Assembly (NCBI GenBank): GCA_002841625.1
Contig: PHAG01000001.1
Span: 392,294 to 456,293, forward strand
Length of the DNA: 64,000 bases
Direction: 5' to 3'
Origin: Firmicutes bacterium HGW-Firmicutes-1
Lineage (GTDB): Bacteria; Bacillota; Clostridia; Lachnospirales; Vallitaleaceae
Shown: positions 55,387-64,000 of the stretch, in pieces
Numbering within the stretch: the stretch's first letter is position 1
Layout of the letters: each line of letters opens with the position of its first letter
Made by a program: the position numbers and the translations under genes
The notes under the pieces: generated by a model
Seen by the model: the letters and a program-made list of their open reading frames with translations, nothing else
The model's database searches: none
What the model was told of the DNA's origin: nothing

Positions 55387-56738
55387 ATTGAGTCACCTTT
55401 CATTTTCTCTTCAGTTCCTAGAATCATTCCCTGTTTTTTATAAACCTCTTTTCTAAACAATGGGTTATAAGCATAATAAGTCATTAACCTAAAGGGTGAG
55501 CGCATATTCGTTTTAAAGTCCAATGAACGATAAAAAATGGACCATTTACTATTGAATTTTTTCCTGCACTCGAAACCTATTTCTGTTAACGCCTCACGCG
55601 TTATATGGAGTGGAATGATTGGTGCATGATTAAATCTGAAATCATCATGTAGCCACCATTTTCCATCAAAATGCAATCGATTATCCTTCTCAAGTTGTCT
55701 GAATAGGGGTGTATTGGGATAGGGCATTAGTATATTAAAGGCTGCAAAAGCAAACTTATTCTTCAAAGCAAATTGATAAATGTCCCTTATACTCTCCGGA
55801 GTATCATCGTCATGTCCAATGGTAAATGCAGCCCATGTCTGATGTCCAAAGCGACGCAATATCTTAATCTGTTCTTTATATCCGTCAAAATCAGAGCCAA
55901 GGTTACCTGTTTTATTCATTTTCTCAAGAGTATCCCTTTTGATAGACTCAAAACCAATGACATTACCCATACAACCACTCTTCATCATTAAGCGCATCAA
56001 TTCTAAATCCTGAGTCATATCAATGCTGGCTTGACTTACCCATTTGATCTTAAGGGGAATAAGTGCTTTAAATAATGCTTTGGCTTTATCTTGATCAGCT
56101 ACAATGTTGTCATCCACAAAAAAGATAAATTTGAGCTTTTGCGTTTTGATTTCATAAACGATATCTTCTATAGGTCGACAATATTGTTTTTGCTTAAAGA
56201 ACACGCTCGATGCGCAAAAATGACACCCATTGGTACAGCCTCTACTAAACTGCATAAGAGAAATGGGTAAGTAACCCTTTCCCTTAAAAATATCCCTTCT
56301 AGGTATGATGCCTTGTTGAGGCACTAAAAAAGTTCCCTCATAAATTTTTTTTAATTGATTGTTTTTAAAATCTTCCAAAAACTCCATCCAAACGGTTTCC
56401 GCATCCCCTATGATGACGGTATCTGCATATAATAGGACTTCCTCTGAAATTAATGTAGGGTGCATGCCACCCATAACCACAGGTATATGTCTTTCTTTAA
56501 ACTGCTTGGCAATCTCATATGCCCTTTTCGCTGTAAAAGTCTCAACTGTAATTGCAACTAAATCCGTTTCTTGATTATATGGAATCTCCTCCATACGATC
56601 ATCATAAAAACTTATGTCAAACTCCCTAGGTGTTAATGCCGCCAAAATACCAATCTGTAAGGGCTCCATACGACCTTCATCCACATAAGCCCCCTCCATC
56701 ATACGTCCCATATTGGGTTTGATAAAAGTAATTCGCAA
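55383..56738 (-). CDS. B12-binding-type radical SAM protein 4
   Basis: This 451-aa protein has the N-terminal stretch RMEPLQIGILAALTPREFDISFYDDRMEEIPY and cluster motif SRGCTNGCHFCASSVFF. It starts with TTG behind GGAGGGGAG. It is very similar in layout to the proteins at 50478 and 56751, which suggests duplication within the operon. Confidence 0.9.
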   Translation of the reverse strand: MRITFIKPNMGRMMEGAYVDEGRMEPLQIGILAALTPREFDISFYDDRMEEIPYNQETDLVAITVETFTAKRAYEIAKQFKERHIPVVMGGMHPTLISEEVLLYADTVIIGDAETVWMEFLEDFKNNQLKKIYEGTFLVPQQGIIPRRDIFKGKGYLPISLMQFSRGCTNGCHFCASSVFFKQKQYCRPIEDIVYEIKTQKLKFIFFVDDNIVADQDKAKALFKALIPLKIKWVSQASIDMTQDLELMRLMMKSGCMGNVIGFESIKRDTLEKMNKTGNLGSDFDGYKEQIKILRRFGHQTWAAFTIGHDDDTPESIRDIYQFALKNKFAFAAFNILMPYPNTPLFRQLEKDNRLHFDGKWWLHDDFRFNHAPIIPLHITREALTEIGFECRKKFNSKWSIFYRSLDFKTNMRSPFRLMTYYAYNPLFRKEVYKKQGMILGTEEKMKGDSI

Positions 56739-56750
56739 ATTCTCCCCTCC

Positions 56751-58040
56751 TTATAGCAGTCTACCTTGTTTTTGAATGATCTCACGTCTATTGATAAAAT
56801 TTGCTGCTAAAAATATTGCCAAATGCTCCCTATTGGCGTGGCCGTAAAGACCGCGCTTAAAGATATTTGAATAGGTATTAAAGCTACTTCTAATTCTATA
56901 ACAGCCCTCTTTGAGCTGTTGTGGCGTCATTTGCTTGGGAATAAACATTGCATCCCCATATTGATAATTAGGGTCAAGCCACCATTTATCGTGAATGAGC
57001 CTTCCCTCTGCTTTAAACCTATCATAGAGCTTGGTACCAACCATAGGCATCAGGGGATTAAAGTTTGCCAATATCATCTGGCTTTTCAGTGCAAATTCCA
57101 AGCAAGTGTCAAAGGTATCCACTGTATCCATGTCATAGCCCAGTATAAAAGTGCCATAGATCATCAAGCCATAGCTTTGTAATTTTTTGATGACTTCGTC
57201 ATAGTTAATATGGGCTATATTAACCGCTTTTTTCATCTGCTTCAAATTATCATCGTTTAGAGTTTCAAAACCAATTAGAACACAAATGCATCCACTTTGA
57301 ACCATAAGTTGAAGTAGTTCATCATCAGCAGCGATATCAATGCTAATTTGGCATACCCATTTCATTTTTAGCGGAATGAGTGCCTTAAGGAAGGCAATGG
57401 TATGATTACGATCTATAAATAAGTTATCATCTACAAAAAACACAAATTTTGCTTTTTTTCTAATGATTTCATCCACCACATATCCTATGTCTCTATACCG
57501 AATACTACTACCATAAAAGGCACTTATACAGCAAAATTCACAAGAAAATTTGCAGCCTCTGCTATATTGGACGGGTGTTATTTTACTGTATTTCTTTCCA
57601 AGAAATATAGATTCATCAAAAAAAACGTTAGAAATATCAGGTTTTTCATGAGCTTCATAAATGCTTTTAAGCATTCCTTTTTCAAGATCGTTCAGTACGT
57701 TAAGCCATGTATTTTCTGCATCCCCTAAAATAACACTATCTGCATATTCCAAAACCTCTTGGGGCATAAAGGTAGGATGATATCCTCCTAAAACAACTTT
57801 TATATTTTGCATTTTATAAAGTGCGGCCAATTGATAGGCTCGCCTTGCTGTAAACGTTCCTGTAGAAATAGCCACCAAATCACAATCCAGATTTTTGGGT
57901 ACTGCTTCAATTCGATCGTCATAAAATTCTATGGTATGGTGCTTTGGAGTCAACCCTGCTAATATAGCAAAGGCCAAAGGCTCCATAGCATCCGTTGAAC
58001 GTGCGCCCGTTATCCCCACTTGTATAAAAACTATTTTCAC
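56751..58040 (-). CDS. B12-binding-type radical SAM protein 5 (first gene of operon)
   Basis: This 429-aa protein has AMEPLAFAILAGLTPKHHTIEFYDDRIEAVPK at the start and SRGCKFSCEFCCISAFYG as CxxxCxxC. It begins with GTG and has a strong ribosome site (GGGGAGGATATAATCT). It is the promoter-proximal gene of an eight-gene operon reaching to 48129. Confidence 0.9.
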   Translation of the reverse strand: MKIVFIQVGITGARSTDAMEPLAFAILAGLTPKHHTIEFYDDRIEAVPKNLDCDLVAISTGTFTARRAYQLAALYKMQNIKVVLGGYHPTFMPQEVLEYADSVILGDAENTWLNVLNDLEKGMLKSIYEAHEKPDISNVFFDESIFLGKKYSKITPVQYSRGCKFSCEFCCISAFYGSSIRYRDIGYVVDEIIRKKAKFVFFVDDNLFIDRNHTIAFLKALIPLKMKWVCQISIDIAADDELLQLMVQSGCICVLIGFETLNDDNLKQMKKAVNIAHINYDEVIKKLQSYGLMIYGTFILGYDMDTVDTFDTCLEFALKSQMILANFNPLMPMVGTKLYDRFKAEGRLIHDKWWLDPNYQYGDAMFIPKQMTPQQLKEGCYRIRSSFNTYSNIFKRGLYGHANREHLAIFLAANFINRREIIQKQGRLL

Positions 58041-58173
58041 AGATTATATCCTCCCCATAATATCAAGGCACTTTTTTAAAAAGCCCTGACATATTTTAAA
58101 CTTTTTGTATATATCTTTAGAGATTACTCTTGTCTATGTTACAAAACCTCCGCATTCCATTCGGTTAAACTTT

Positions 58174-58203
58174 ATTCTAACATATTTCAGCATTTATTGA
58201 CAA
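58174..58203 (-). promoter_or_regulatory. Sigma-A promoter of the radical SAM-GH3 operon
   Basis: TTGTCA (58198-58203), an 18-bp spacer and TAGAAT (58174-58179) on the minus strand, about 135 bases before the first GTG. The leader is too short for a cobalamin riboswitch, and none of its motifs is visible. Confidence 0.65.
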
Positions 58204-58261
58204 TACGGATTAACCAAGTGCCATTCATATCCCTACCAGGCTCACGTTCTTGTAACCTAAA

Positions 58262-58303
58262 ATAAAGGCAGCCCTCGAAAAATCAATTTCGCAGCTACCT
58301 TTA
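58262..58303 (-). terminator. Terminator after the aminopeptidase gene
   Basis: On the minus strand AAAGGTAGC with CGAAA pairs with TTTCG and GGCTGCCTTT, followed by ATTTT. The gap 58041-58458 also holds the radical SAM operon promoter; nothing else is recognised in it. Confidence 0.75.
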
Positions 58304-58458
58304 TCTAACAAACTATACAATATTTACTCAATTACCTTGTGAAGCAAACAATCAATCGCTACTTACTCACAAACAGTGTTTATAAGCGTTTTAGCAAAAC
58401 CTCCGTCTCCACGTCTCCACATGTAATACATTTCACGTAAAAGAGCATTCCCTTTCGT

Positions 58459-60516
58459 TTATTCATTATGAAAAGCTTCATTTAGTAATTGGGTACCCGG
58501 TAGAACGAATCTGCCATCCTGTAAAATAACAATCTTTTCATTTTTCTTAGTAATAACCTCAATTAATTCAAGTTCATCATAAGGAATCGTAACGTCGGTA
58601 TGCTTATAGGTGTATGCTTGACTAATATCAGTTTTTCTCTTTAATGATTTCTCATTGTCTCTTGCTATTATTTCTTTACCATCAGAGTTGCATACGAATT
58701 GATCTTCACTCCAAGAAAAGCAAGTATCTCCAATTGCAAAATGAGGGCCTGTTTTTTCAGCGATCAGAATCGGCAATACATGATTAATATTATATTTTTT
58801 AGCCATGACGTACGCAATGGTGTTTGTTCCAATTGCAAATTCACCTAATGGTAAGGTTTTGTGTGGATGAAGTAAATTTTCATGTATAAATTTTTTGTTT
58901 TCTTCTTCATTATCAAAATTTGAACAAGTATACGCATCAATCATTCCATCTTTAAAGGTCATTTCAAAATTTTCATATTTTAAATCATTTAAATAAACTT
59001 GTGAAACATGAATGATTCCATTTGTACCTGTTAATAACGGAGATGTGAAAACTTCTCCAACGGGTATATTAACATCTGCTGTACAATTTTCAAAGTTAGT
59101 TTCCTTTTCAGGATTGGTTAATGGATGTAGCTTAACTAAAATATCCGTTTTGTTTTCACCTTTCCCTACAACATGAACAAAGTCACCTAAGTCAAGTGTA
59201 TCAATCATAATTTTATGAATCCTGTCGTAAACATCATTATCCAATGTATTTACTTTGATTATTTCATCAAAAATTTCCTCGTATCGATCACCAATTTCAG
59301 GTACTGGATAAGTTATAATAACAAAGCTAGTTGCACTACTTGGTAAATATTTTTTGAAATTTTTATTTATATTTGTAGTATGGGCATTTTTCAATTCTGT
59401 TTGTTCATCATTATAAGAAATGCTGTCACTCTTACTCTTTGGCGTAAACGGCTCTTCTCCAAAGGATTCCTGAACAGCAGGTCCAGCCATAACCTTAAGT
59501 AAATCTTTGTGTTTTTCTAAGCTATTCGCATATGACTTTTCATAAGCATCGGTATATTCTTTGCAATAGTACAACGCTTCATCAAATCTATGGTCATAAC
59601 TATATTGATGACTAGGCTTTGTGGAAATCAACCTAGGTCTTGCTGCCGTAAATGGATCTGTGTAAACTAGAGGCTTCAAATCCAACTTTGCAAAATTATC
59701 AGCGGCTTTTCTAATCACTCGTTCAAAGCCTATCGGATAAGCTAAATTAATTGACCTTTTTTCAGAAAGAGGCATTTCTTTATTTCCATTCAAATACCCT
59801 CTCTCAAAGCCCTCCGTAAAAACATTAGCCATCTTATTGATTTTTTCCTCTGACAGACTATTCATATACAGGGCTGTCTTAATTTCATTCTCACCAATAT
59901 ACATTCCATACTTAAATAAATATCTTAAGTCTGTTAGCTCAGATTCCATCAGAATTTTCGAATAGCAATTATACAAAGGATCAAACTTTCTCAAAATGCT
60001 TGCCTCAACCTTTAAATCCATATCCTCCATTGCTTCTGCATAGATTAACTGCTTAATTTGCTTTGCATCTTCCTTTGAAATAGCTTCATACACTTGAATG
60101 AATAGCTCATTGGTAAGTACGATCGGGGCTAATTGATTTTCAATAACCAGAGGAATATAGTTCATGATTTTTGTATATAAGCAGCAAAGACTTTGTCCAA
60201 TTTCTTTTCCAAATAGCTGTACACATATTTCCGGATTCGCATAACTATCTTCATAAGCCGTACCTAGTACATGCTTGTATAACTGTTGATTAACTGCTTT
60301 CAGTTCCTCAAAAGTTGTATTTTCAAAATAATCATCACACAAATCCTGACTAAGTTTATCCATGAAATATATATAGTTACATGCACTATTAAAGTAGGAA
60401 TAGTAATCTCCTTTACTACTCGTTTCCACCTCAATTTTATTAATTTTTTCTAAACTATTAAGATATCTGTCTTCATATTCTTTGTTAATACTATTAAAAT
60501 AATTAAATCTTCTCAT
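58459..60516 (-). CDS. M29-type aminopeptidase (AmpS/aminopeptidase T-like) with long N-terminus
   Basis: This 685-aa protein has metal-site motifs in the C-terminal half: VPVGEVFTSP, LGEFAIGTN and EKTGPHFAIGDT, as in M29 metallo-aminopeptidases (usually about 400 aa). The first 270 or so residues are helical and unfamiliar; similar long forms are known in Clostridia. It probably cleaves N-terminal residues from cytosolic peptides. It lies 34 bp after gatB in the same direction and has AAGGTGGG as ribosome site. Confidence 0.85.
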   Translation of the reverse strand: MRRFNYFNSINKEYEDRYLNSLEKINKIEVETSSKGDYYSYFNSACNYIYFMDKLSQDLCDDYFENTTFEELKAVNQQLYKHVLGTAYEDSYANPEICVQLFGKEIGQSLCCLYTKIMNYIPLVIENQLAPIVLTNELFIQVYEAISKEDAKQIKQLIYAEAMEDMDLKVEASILRKFDPLYNCYSKILMESELTDLRYLFKYGMYIGENEIKTALYMNSLSEEKINKMANVFTEGFERGYLNGNKEMPLSEKRSINLAYPIGFERVIRKAADNFAKLDLKPLVYTDPFTAARPRLISTKPSHQYSYDHRFDEALYYCKEYTDAYEKSYANSLEKHKDLLKVMAGPAVQESFGEEPFTPKSKSDSISYNDEQTELKNAHTTNINKNFKKYLPSSATSFVIITYPVPEIGDRYEEIFDEIIKVNTLDNDVYDRIHKIMIDTLDLGDFVHVVGKGENKTDILVKLHPLTNPEKETNFENCTADVNIPVGEVFTSPLLTGTNGIIHVSQVYLNDLKYENFEMTFKDGMIDAYTCSNFDNEEENKKFIHENLLHPHKTLPLGEFAIGTNTIAYVMAKKYNINHVLPILIAEKTGPHFAIGDTCFSWSEDQFVCNSDGKEIIARDNEKSLKRKTDISQAYTYKHTDVTIPYDELELIEVITKKNEKIVILQDGRFVLPGTQLLNEAFHNE

Positions 60517-60550
60517 AAAATCCCACCTTTCCTTTTCTATATATTTATAA

Positions 60551-61993
60551 TTACATCATTGCTTCAAGCATTTCTTTCAATATAGCTGTTACAGCTTGCG
60601 GATTTGCTTTCCCTTTTGTCATCTTCATCATCTGACCCATAAGAGTATTTAAAGCAGCACCTTTTCCACTTAAGTAATCCTCAACAGGCTTTGGATTGTT
60701 AGCAATGACTTCACTTGCCATTTTTTTAAGTTCAACATCATCACTAATTTGCTTTAAGCCTTTTTCTTCCACTATTTTTTCTGGTCTTTCTCCAGTTTCC
60801 CACATCTGAGCAAAAACCGTCTTAGCAATACTAATACTAATCGTTCCATCCTCTATTAGGTTAACCAATTCCGCTAATAATTGTGCGTCAAAGGGAACGA
60901 TTGCTTGTTCTTTTTCTTCCTCTGTCAATCTTTGAAATATATCAGATATAATCCAGTTTGCAAGTGATTTTTTGTTACTACACGTACTACCAGCATTTTC
61001 AAAAAATTCAGCCATTCGTCTAGATGCCACAATTAAATCTGCATCGTAATTACTTAACCCAAAATCCTTTAAATATCTCGCTTTTCTTGAATCTGGCATT
61101 TCTGGTAGAGATTTTTTTATTTCTTCAATTGTTTCCTCGGTAGTTACAATTGGCATCAAATCTGGCTCAGGAAAATATCTATAATCATGGGCTTCTTCCT
61201 TACTACGCATAGAAACAGTTACGCCCTTTCCTTCATCCCATCTTCTCGTTTCTTGAACAATTGTACCGCCCTCTTCTATTACTTTTATTTGTCTTTTTGC
61301 TTCATATTCAACTGCTTTAACAATAAAGCCAAAAGAGTTCATATTTTTCATTTCTGTTCTTGTACCTAACTCTTTTGCACCTATTTTTCTAATAGAAAGG
61401 TTTACATCACATCTTAGAGAACCTTCATTCATCTTACAATCAGATACATCAGCATATAGAAGTATTGTTCTAAGTTTTTCAAGATATGCTTTTACCTCTG
61501 CAGCAGATCTTAAATCAGGTTCAGAAACAATTTCAATAAGTGGTACTCCGCATCTATTGTAATCAACCAAAGAGCCTTCTCCTGAGTCATGAATTAATTT
61601 GCCAGCATCTTCTTCTATATGAATTCTTGTAATACCAATGTCTTTTTTGATACCCTCAACGTCTATTTCTACCTTTCCTTCATAGCAAAGTGGTAAGTCA
61701 AATTGAGAAACTTGATACGCCTTAGGTAAGTCTGGATAGAAATAATTCTTTCTATCTTGTTTACTAAATTGATTTATTTTACAATTGGTTGCAAGACCAG
61801 CTCTAATAGCATATTCAACAACCTTACCATTTAATACTGGAAGTGTTCCTGGCATCCCCGTACATATCGGGCAGCAATGGGTATTTGGCTCACCGCCAAA
61901 TTCAGTTGTACAATCGCAAAATATTTTTGTATGTGTTTTAAGTTCAGAGTGAACTTCTAATCCCAGTACTATTTCATAATCTTTGTAACTCAC
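60551..61993 (-). CDS. gatB: Asp-tRNA(Asn)/Glu-tRNA(Gln) amidotransferase subunit B
   Basis: This 480-aa subunit has EIVLGLEVHSELKTHTKIFCDC, the zinc Cys of HCCPICTGMPGTLPVLN, RIHIEEDAGKLIH and YRYFPEPDL. It phosphorylates the misacylated tRNA and uses ammonia from GatA. The GTG at 61993 follows AAAGAGGTG; the GTG three codons earlier lies inside that site. Confidence 0.97.
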   Translation of the reverse strand: MSYKDYEIVLGLEVHSELKTHTKIFCDCTTEFGGEPNTHCCPICTGMPGTLPVLNGKVVEYAIRAGLATNCKINQFSKQDRKNYFYPDLPKAYQVSQFDLPLCYEGKVEIDVEGIKKDIGITRIHIEEDAGKLIHDSGEGSLVDYNRCGVPLIEIVSEPDLRSAAEVKAYLEKLRTILLYADVSDCKMNEGSLRCDVNLSIRKIGAKELGTRTEMKNMNSFGFIVKAVEYEAKRQIKVIEEGGTIVQETRRWDEGKGVTVSMRSKEEAHDYRYFPEPDLMPIVTTEETIEEIKKSLPEMPDSRKARYLKDFGLSNYDADLIVASRRMAEFFENAGSTCSNKKSLANWIISDIFQRLTEEEKEQAIVPFDAQLLAELVNLIEDGTISISIAKTVFAQMWETGERPEKIVEEKGLKQISDDVELKKMASEVIANNPKPVEDYLSGKGAALNTLMGQMMKMTKGKANPQAVTAILKEMLEAMM

Positions 61994-62009
61994 ATCATTC
62001 ACCTCTTTC

Positions 62010-63470
62010 TTAAAGGATTGGTTTTTTATTGATTAATGTACGATTTTTTTCATATGCATGAGCTACTTTTATGATTGTGCTTTCTGCAAAAGCTTTTCCA
62101 ATAAGTTGAATCCCAATTGGGAGTCCCTTCGAGTCAAAACCTGAATTAATTGATAGAGCTGGTACACCAGCAATATTAATTGGCACAGTACATATATCAT
62201 CCATATACATCTCAACAGGATTATTGATTTTTTCTCCTAATTTAAAGGCAGTTGTTGGTCCAGTAGGAGTTAAAATGATATCAAAATTCTGAAAGGTTTG
62301 ATCAAATTGGTTTTTAATAAGGGTTCTTACTTGTTGTGCTTTTTTATAATAAGCATCGTAATAGCCTGAGCTTAGAGCATAGGTTCCAAGAAGAATTCTA
62401 CGCTTGACCTCAGCACCAAAGCCTTCATCTCTTGTTTCTTTATATAGTTCTAACAAATTATCGTATTTCGCTGCCCTGTGACCATATTTTACTCCATCAA
62501 AACGAGCTAAGTTAGAGGATGCTTCCGCCGAAGAAATCATATAGTAAGCAGGAAGAGCATATTTAGTCATATCTAAGCTTACTTCTTCAATGATTGCACC
62601 TAATTTCTCTAATTCTTTTGCAGCATTTAATGTACTTTCTCTAACTTCCGCTTGAATACCTTCTCCAAAAAATTCTTTTGGAAGAGCAATTCTCATTCCT
62701 CTAATGTCTTGATTTAGACTTTTAGAATAATCTGGATGTTCAATTTTTGCTGAGCTAGAATCAAGTGGATCATATCCACAAATTAGATTCAGTGCAAGTG
62801 CCATATCTTCTACATCTTTTGTTAAGGGACCGATTTGATCTAATGATGAAGCAAATGCAACTAAGCCATATCTAGATACTGCCCCATAAGTTGGCTTCAT
62901 TCCTACGATTCCACAATAATGTGCAGGTTGTCTGATAGAACCGCCAGTATCTGAACCAAGTGAAAAAGGAGTTTGGTCTGCAGCTACACTAGCCGCGGAA
63001 CCACCAGAACTACCCCCTGGTACGCGTTCCAAATCCCAAGGATTTTTTGTTCTTTTATAATGAGAGTTTTCAGTTGATGATCCCATGGCAAACTCGTCCA
63101 TGTTTAATTTCCCGAGTAGGATCATCCCTTCATCTTGAATTTTCTGGGTTACTGTTGCATTATAGGGTGGTATAAAATTATCAAGAATTTTAGAGGCACA
63201 GGTGGTTTTAATCCCTTTTGTACAAATATTATCCTTAATCGCTATTGGTATTCCAGCAAGCTTTGGAAGCGTAATACCCTTCATTCGTTTTTCATCAATT
63301 TCACGAGCAGCTATGATTGCTTCTTCACCGCTTATTGTTAAAAATGCGTCTACTTTATCTTCTACCTGTTGAATTCTATCTAAAAAAGTCTTAGTGATTT
63401 CTTCACTACTGACTTGCTTTTGACTAAGTAATTCAACTAGTTCATGGGCTGTTTTTTCAAATAAAGCCAT
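62010..63470 (-). CDS. gatA: Asp-tRNA(Asn)/Glu-tRNA(Gln) amidotransferase subunit A
   Basis: This 486-aa amidase-signature enzyme has [10 protein letters not shown] (catalytic Lys), [12 protein letters not shown] and [13 protein letters not shown] (Ser pair), and releases ammonia from glutamine for GatB. The ribosome site is AAGGAGG. Confidence 0.97.
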   Translation of the reverse strand: MALFEKTAHELVELLSQKQVSSEEITKTFLDRIQQVEDKVDAFLTISGEEAIIAAREIDEKRMKGITLPKLAGIPIAIKDNICTKGIKTTCASKILDNFIPPYNATVTQKIQDEGMILLGKLNMDEFAMGSSTENSHYKRTKNPWDLERVPGGSSGGSAASVAADQTPFSLGSDTGGSIRQPAHYCGIVGMKPTYGAVSRYGLVAFASSLDQIGPLTKDVEDMALALNLICGYDPLDSSSAKIEHPDYSKSLNQDIRGMRIALPKEFFGEGIQAEVRESTLNAAKELEKLGAIIEEVSLDMTKYALPAYYMISSAEASSNLARFDGVKYGHRAAKYDNLLELYKETRDEGFGAEVKRRILLGTYALSSGYYDAYYKKAQQVRTLIKNQFDQTFQNFDIILTPTGPTTAFKLGEKINNPVEMYMDDICTVPINIAGVPALSINSGFDSKGLPIGIQLIGKAFAESTIIKVAHAYEKNRTLINKKPIL

Positions 63471-63494
63471 AATTATTTCCTCCTTAAAACTTAT

Positions 63495-63782
63495 TTACTC
63501 AACAATTTTTGGAACACTGAAACATCCTCTTTCTTGGCTAGGCGCATTTGAAAGTAATTGCTCTCTGTCCATTGAAGGTTTGATTTTATCATCTCTAAAA
63601 ACATTATTTATTGGGATAACATGTGCGGTTGGAATGACTTCAGTGATATCTAACTCATTCATTTGATCGACAAAGGCTATGATGGATTCCATATCTTTTG
63701 TCATGTGTTCTTTTTCACTTTCGGTAAGATTTAATCTTGCTAGATTTGCTACGTGGGTGACTTGTTCTTTGGTTATCTTCAA
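63495..63782 (-). CDS. gatC: Asp-tRNA(Asn)/Glu-tRNA(Gln) amidotransferase subunit C
   Basis: This 95-aa protein (EQVTHVANLARLNLTESEKEHM...DIESI-like helix then PTAHVIPINNVFRDD) stabilises the A-B complex. It starts with TTG and AAGGAGG six bases upstream. It is the first gene of gatC-A-B. Confidence 0.95.
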   Translation of the reverse strand: MKITKEQVTHVANLARLNLTESEKEHMTKDMESIIAFVDQMNELDITEVIPTAHVIPINNVFRDDKIKPSMDREQLLSNAPSQERGCFSVPKIVE

Positions 63783-63845
63783 AAGAGTTCCTCCTTGTAT
63801 ATGCTAATACGGTTATGCCATATATTTCCGACATTATTAAAGTAC

Positions 63846-63874
63846 ATTTTAACATAACAATAAAGTTTGTACAA
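63846..63874 (-). promoter_or_regulatory. Sigma-A promoter of gatCAB
   Basis: TTGTAC (63869-63874), 17 bp and TAAAAT (63846-63851) on the minus strand, about 64 bp before the TTG start. Confidence 0.65.
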
Positions 63875-63908
63875 TAATAAGAATTAAATGTGATTGGGTT
63901 GTCTGAAC

Positions 63909-63950
63909 CATTTATGATAATGTCCTAGTATATCATTTGTGATTATGTCC
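63909..63950. repeat. Paired 17-bp direct repeats near right edge
   Basis: CATTTATGATAATGTCC (63909-63925) and CATTTGTGATTATGTCC (63934-63950) match at 15 of 17 positions with a 25-bp period. Multiple short repeats of this type (TTTGTGATTATGTCC) mark the ends of some IS21-like insertion sequences; no transposase is inside the window. Confidence 0.5.
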
Positions 63951-64000
63951 CGTTTGATAAATCTATAGTATGATATAACCTCATCATAAAATTAGACAGG

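Noticed and set aside
58041..58203. Cobalamin riboswitch before the radical SAM operon
   Set aside because: The leader from the predicted start is only about 130 bases and no B12-box is visible.
1..64000. tRNA or rRNA genes
   Set aside because: Reading both strands of the intergenic regions showed no cloverleaf-like TTCGAATC/GGTTC patterns or rRNA-like segments. A covariance-model scan would be needed to exclude them fully.

Overview
The window looks like chromosome from a spore-forming, strictly anaerobic, low-GC Clostridia member. A Lachnospirales-type relative is my best guess, not a proof. Reasons are AT-rich DNA with AAGGAGG-type ribosome sites, frequent TTG/GTG starts, a histidyl-tRNA synthetase T-box, the GatCAB amidotransferase, and the syntenic block scfA-scfB-secDF / recJ-apt-rel-dtd-MBL-hemZ-hisS-aspS with a TIGR04086 membrane gene and yajC beside it. 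Most genes lie on the minus strand.

Layout: 1-5.8 kb is a [NiFe]-hydrogenase operon (cytochrome b5-like protein, small and large subunits, maturation protease, a short HypA-like protein, HypF, and HypC cut by the window edge). 6-8.7 kb holds a lone large serine recombinase, a DUF421 membrane protein and a Cys-rich copper-storage-like protein. 8.9-15.9 kb is a sugar or nucleoside uptake locus: an Rbs-type ABC transporter, two PfkB kinases and a CdaR/PucR-type regulator, in two transcription units that share a promoter-proximal motif.

16.1-21.3 kb is the most striking part. A Cys-rich gene is split in two by a 4.46-kb element bounded by 17-bp direct repeats (16734-16750 and 21194-21210). The element encodes a large serine recombinase and a few small cargo genes. 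Removing it across the repeats restores one uninterrupted 260-codon reading frame that has a good ribosome site and a mother-cell-sigma-like promoter. This is the architecture of the skin-type intervening elements excised during sporulation (known in sigK and spsM). Next to it, divergently oriented, is a beta-propeller-like protein gene that may also be sporulation controlled.

23-38.9 kb is housekeeping: aspS, hisS with its T-box, hemZ, dtd, rel, apt, recJ, secDF and the SCIFF ranthipeptide pair. A five-copy 85-bp tandem repeat lies between rel and apt. 39-47.8 kb has a PHP phosphoesterase, yajC and a purine operon (purK-E-C-F-M-N-D) with a clear promoter and an inverted pair of PurBox-like sites.

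48.1-58.0 kb is a tightly coupled operon of five B12-binding-type radical SAM proteins, a GH3-type acyl-adenylating enzyme and two acetyltransferase-like proteins. I recognise the families but not the pathway; it is a candidate for an undescribed biosynthetic system. 58.5-63.8 kb is gatC-gatA-gatB followed by an M29-type aminopeptidase. The last 100 bases carry paired direct repeats that may be the end of an insertion sequence lying outside the window.
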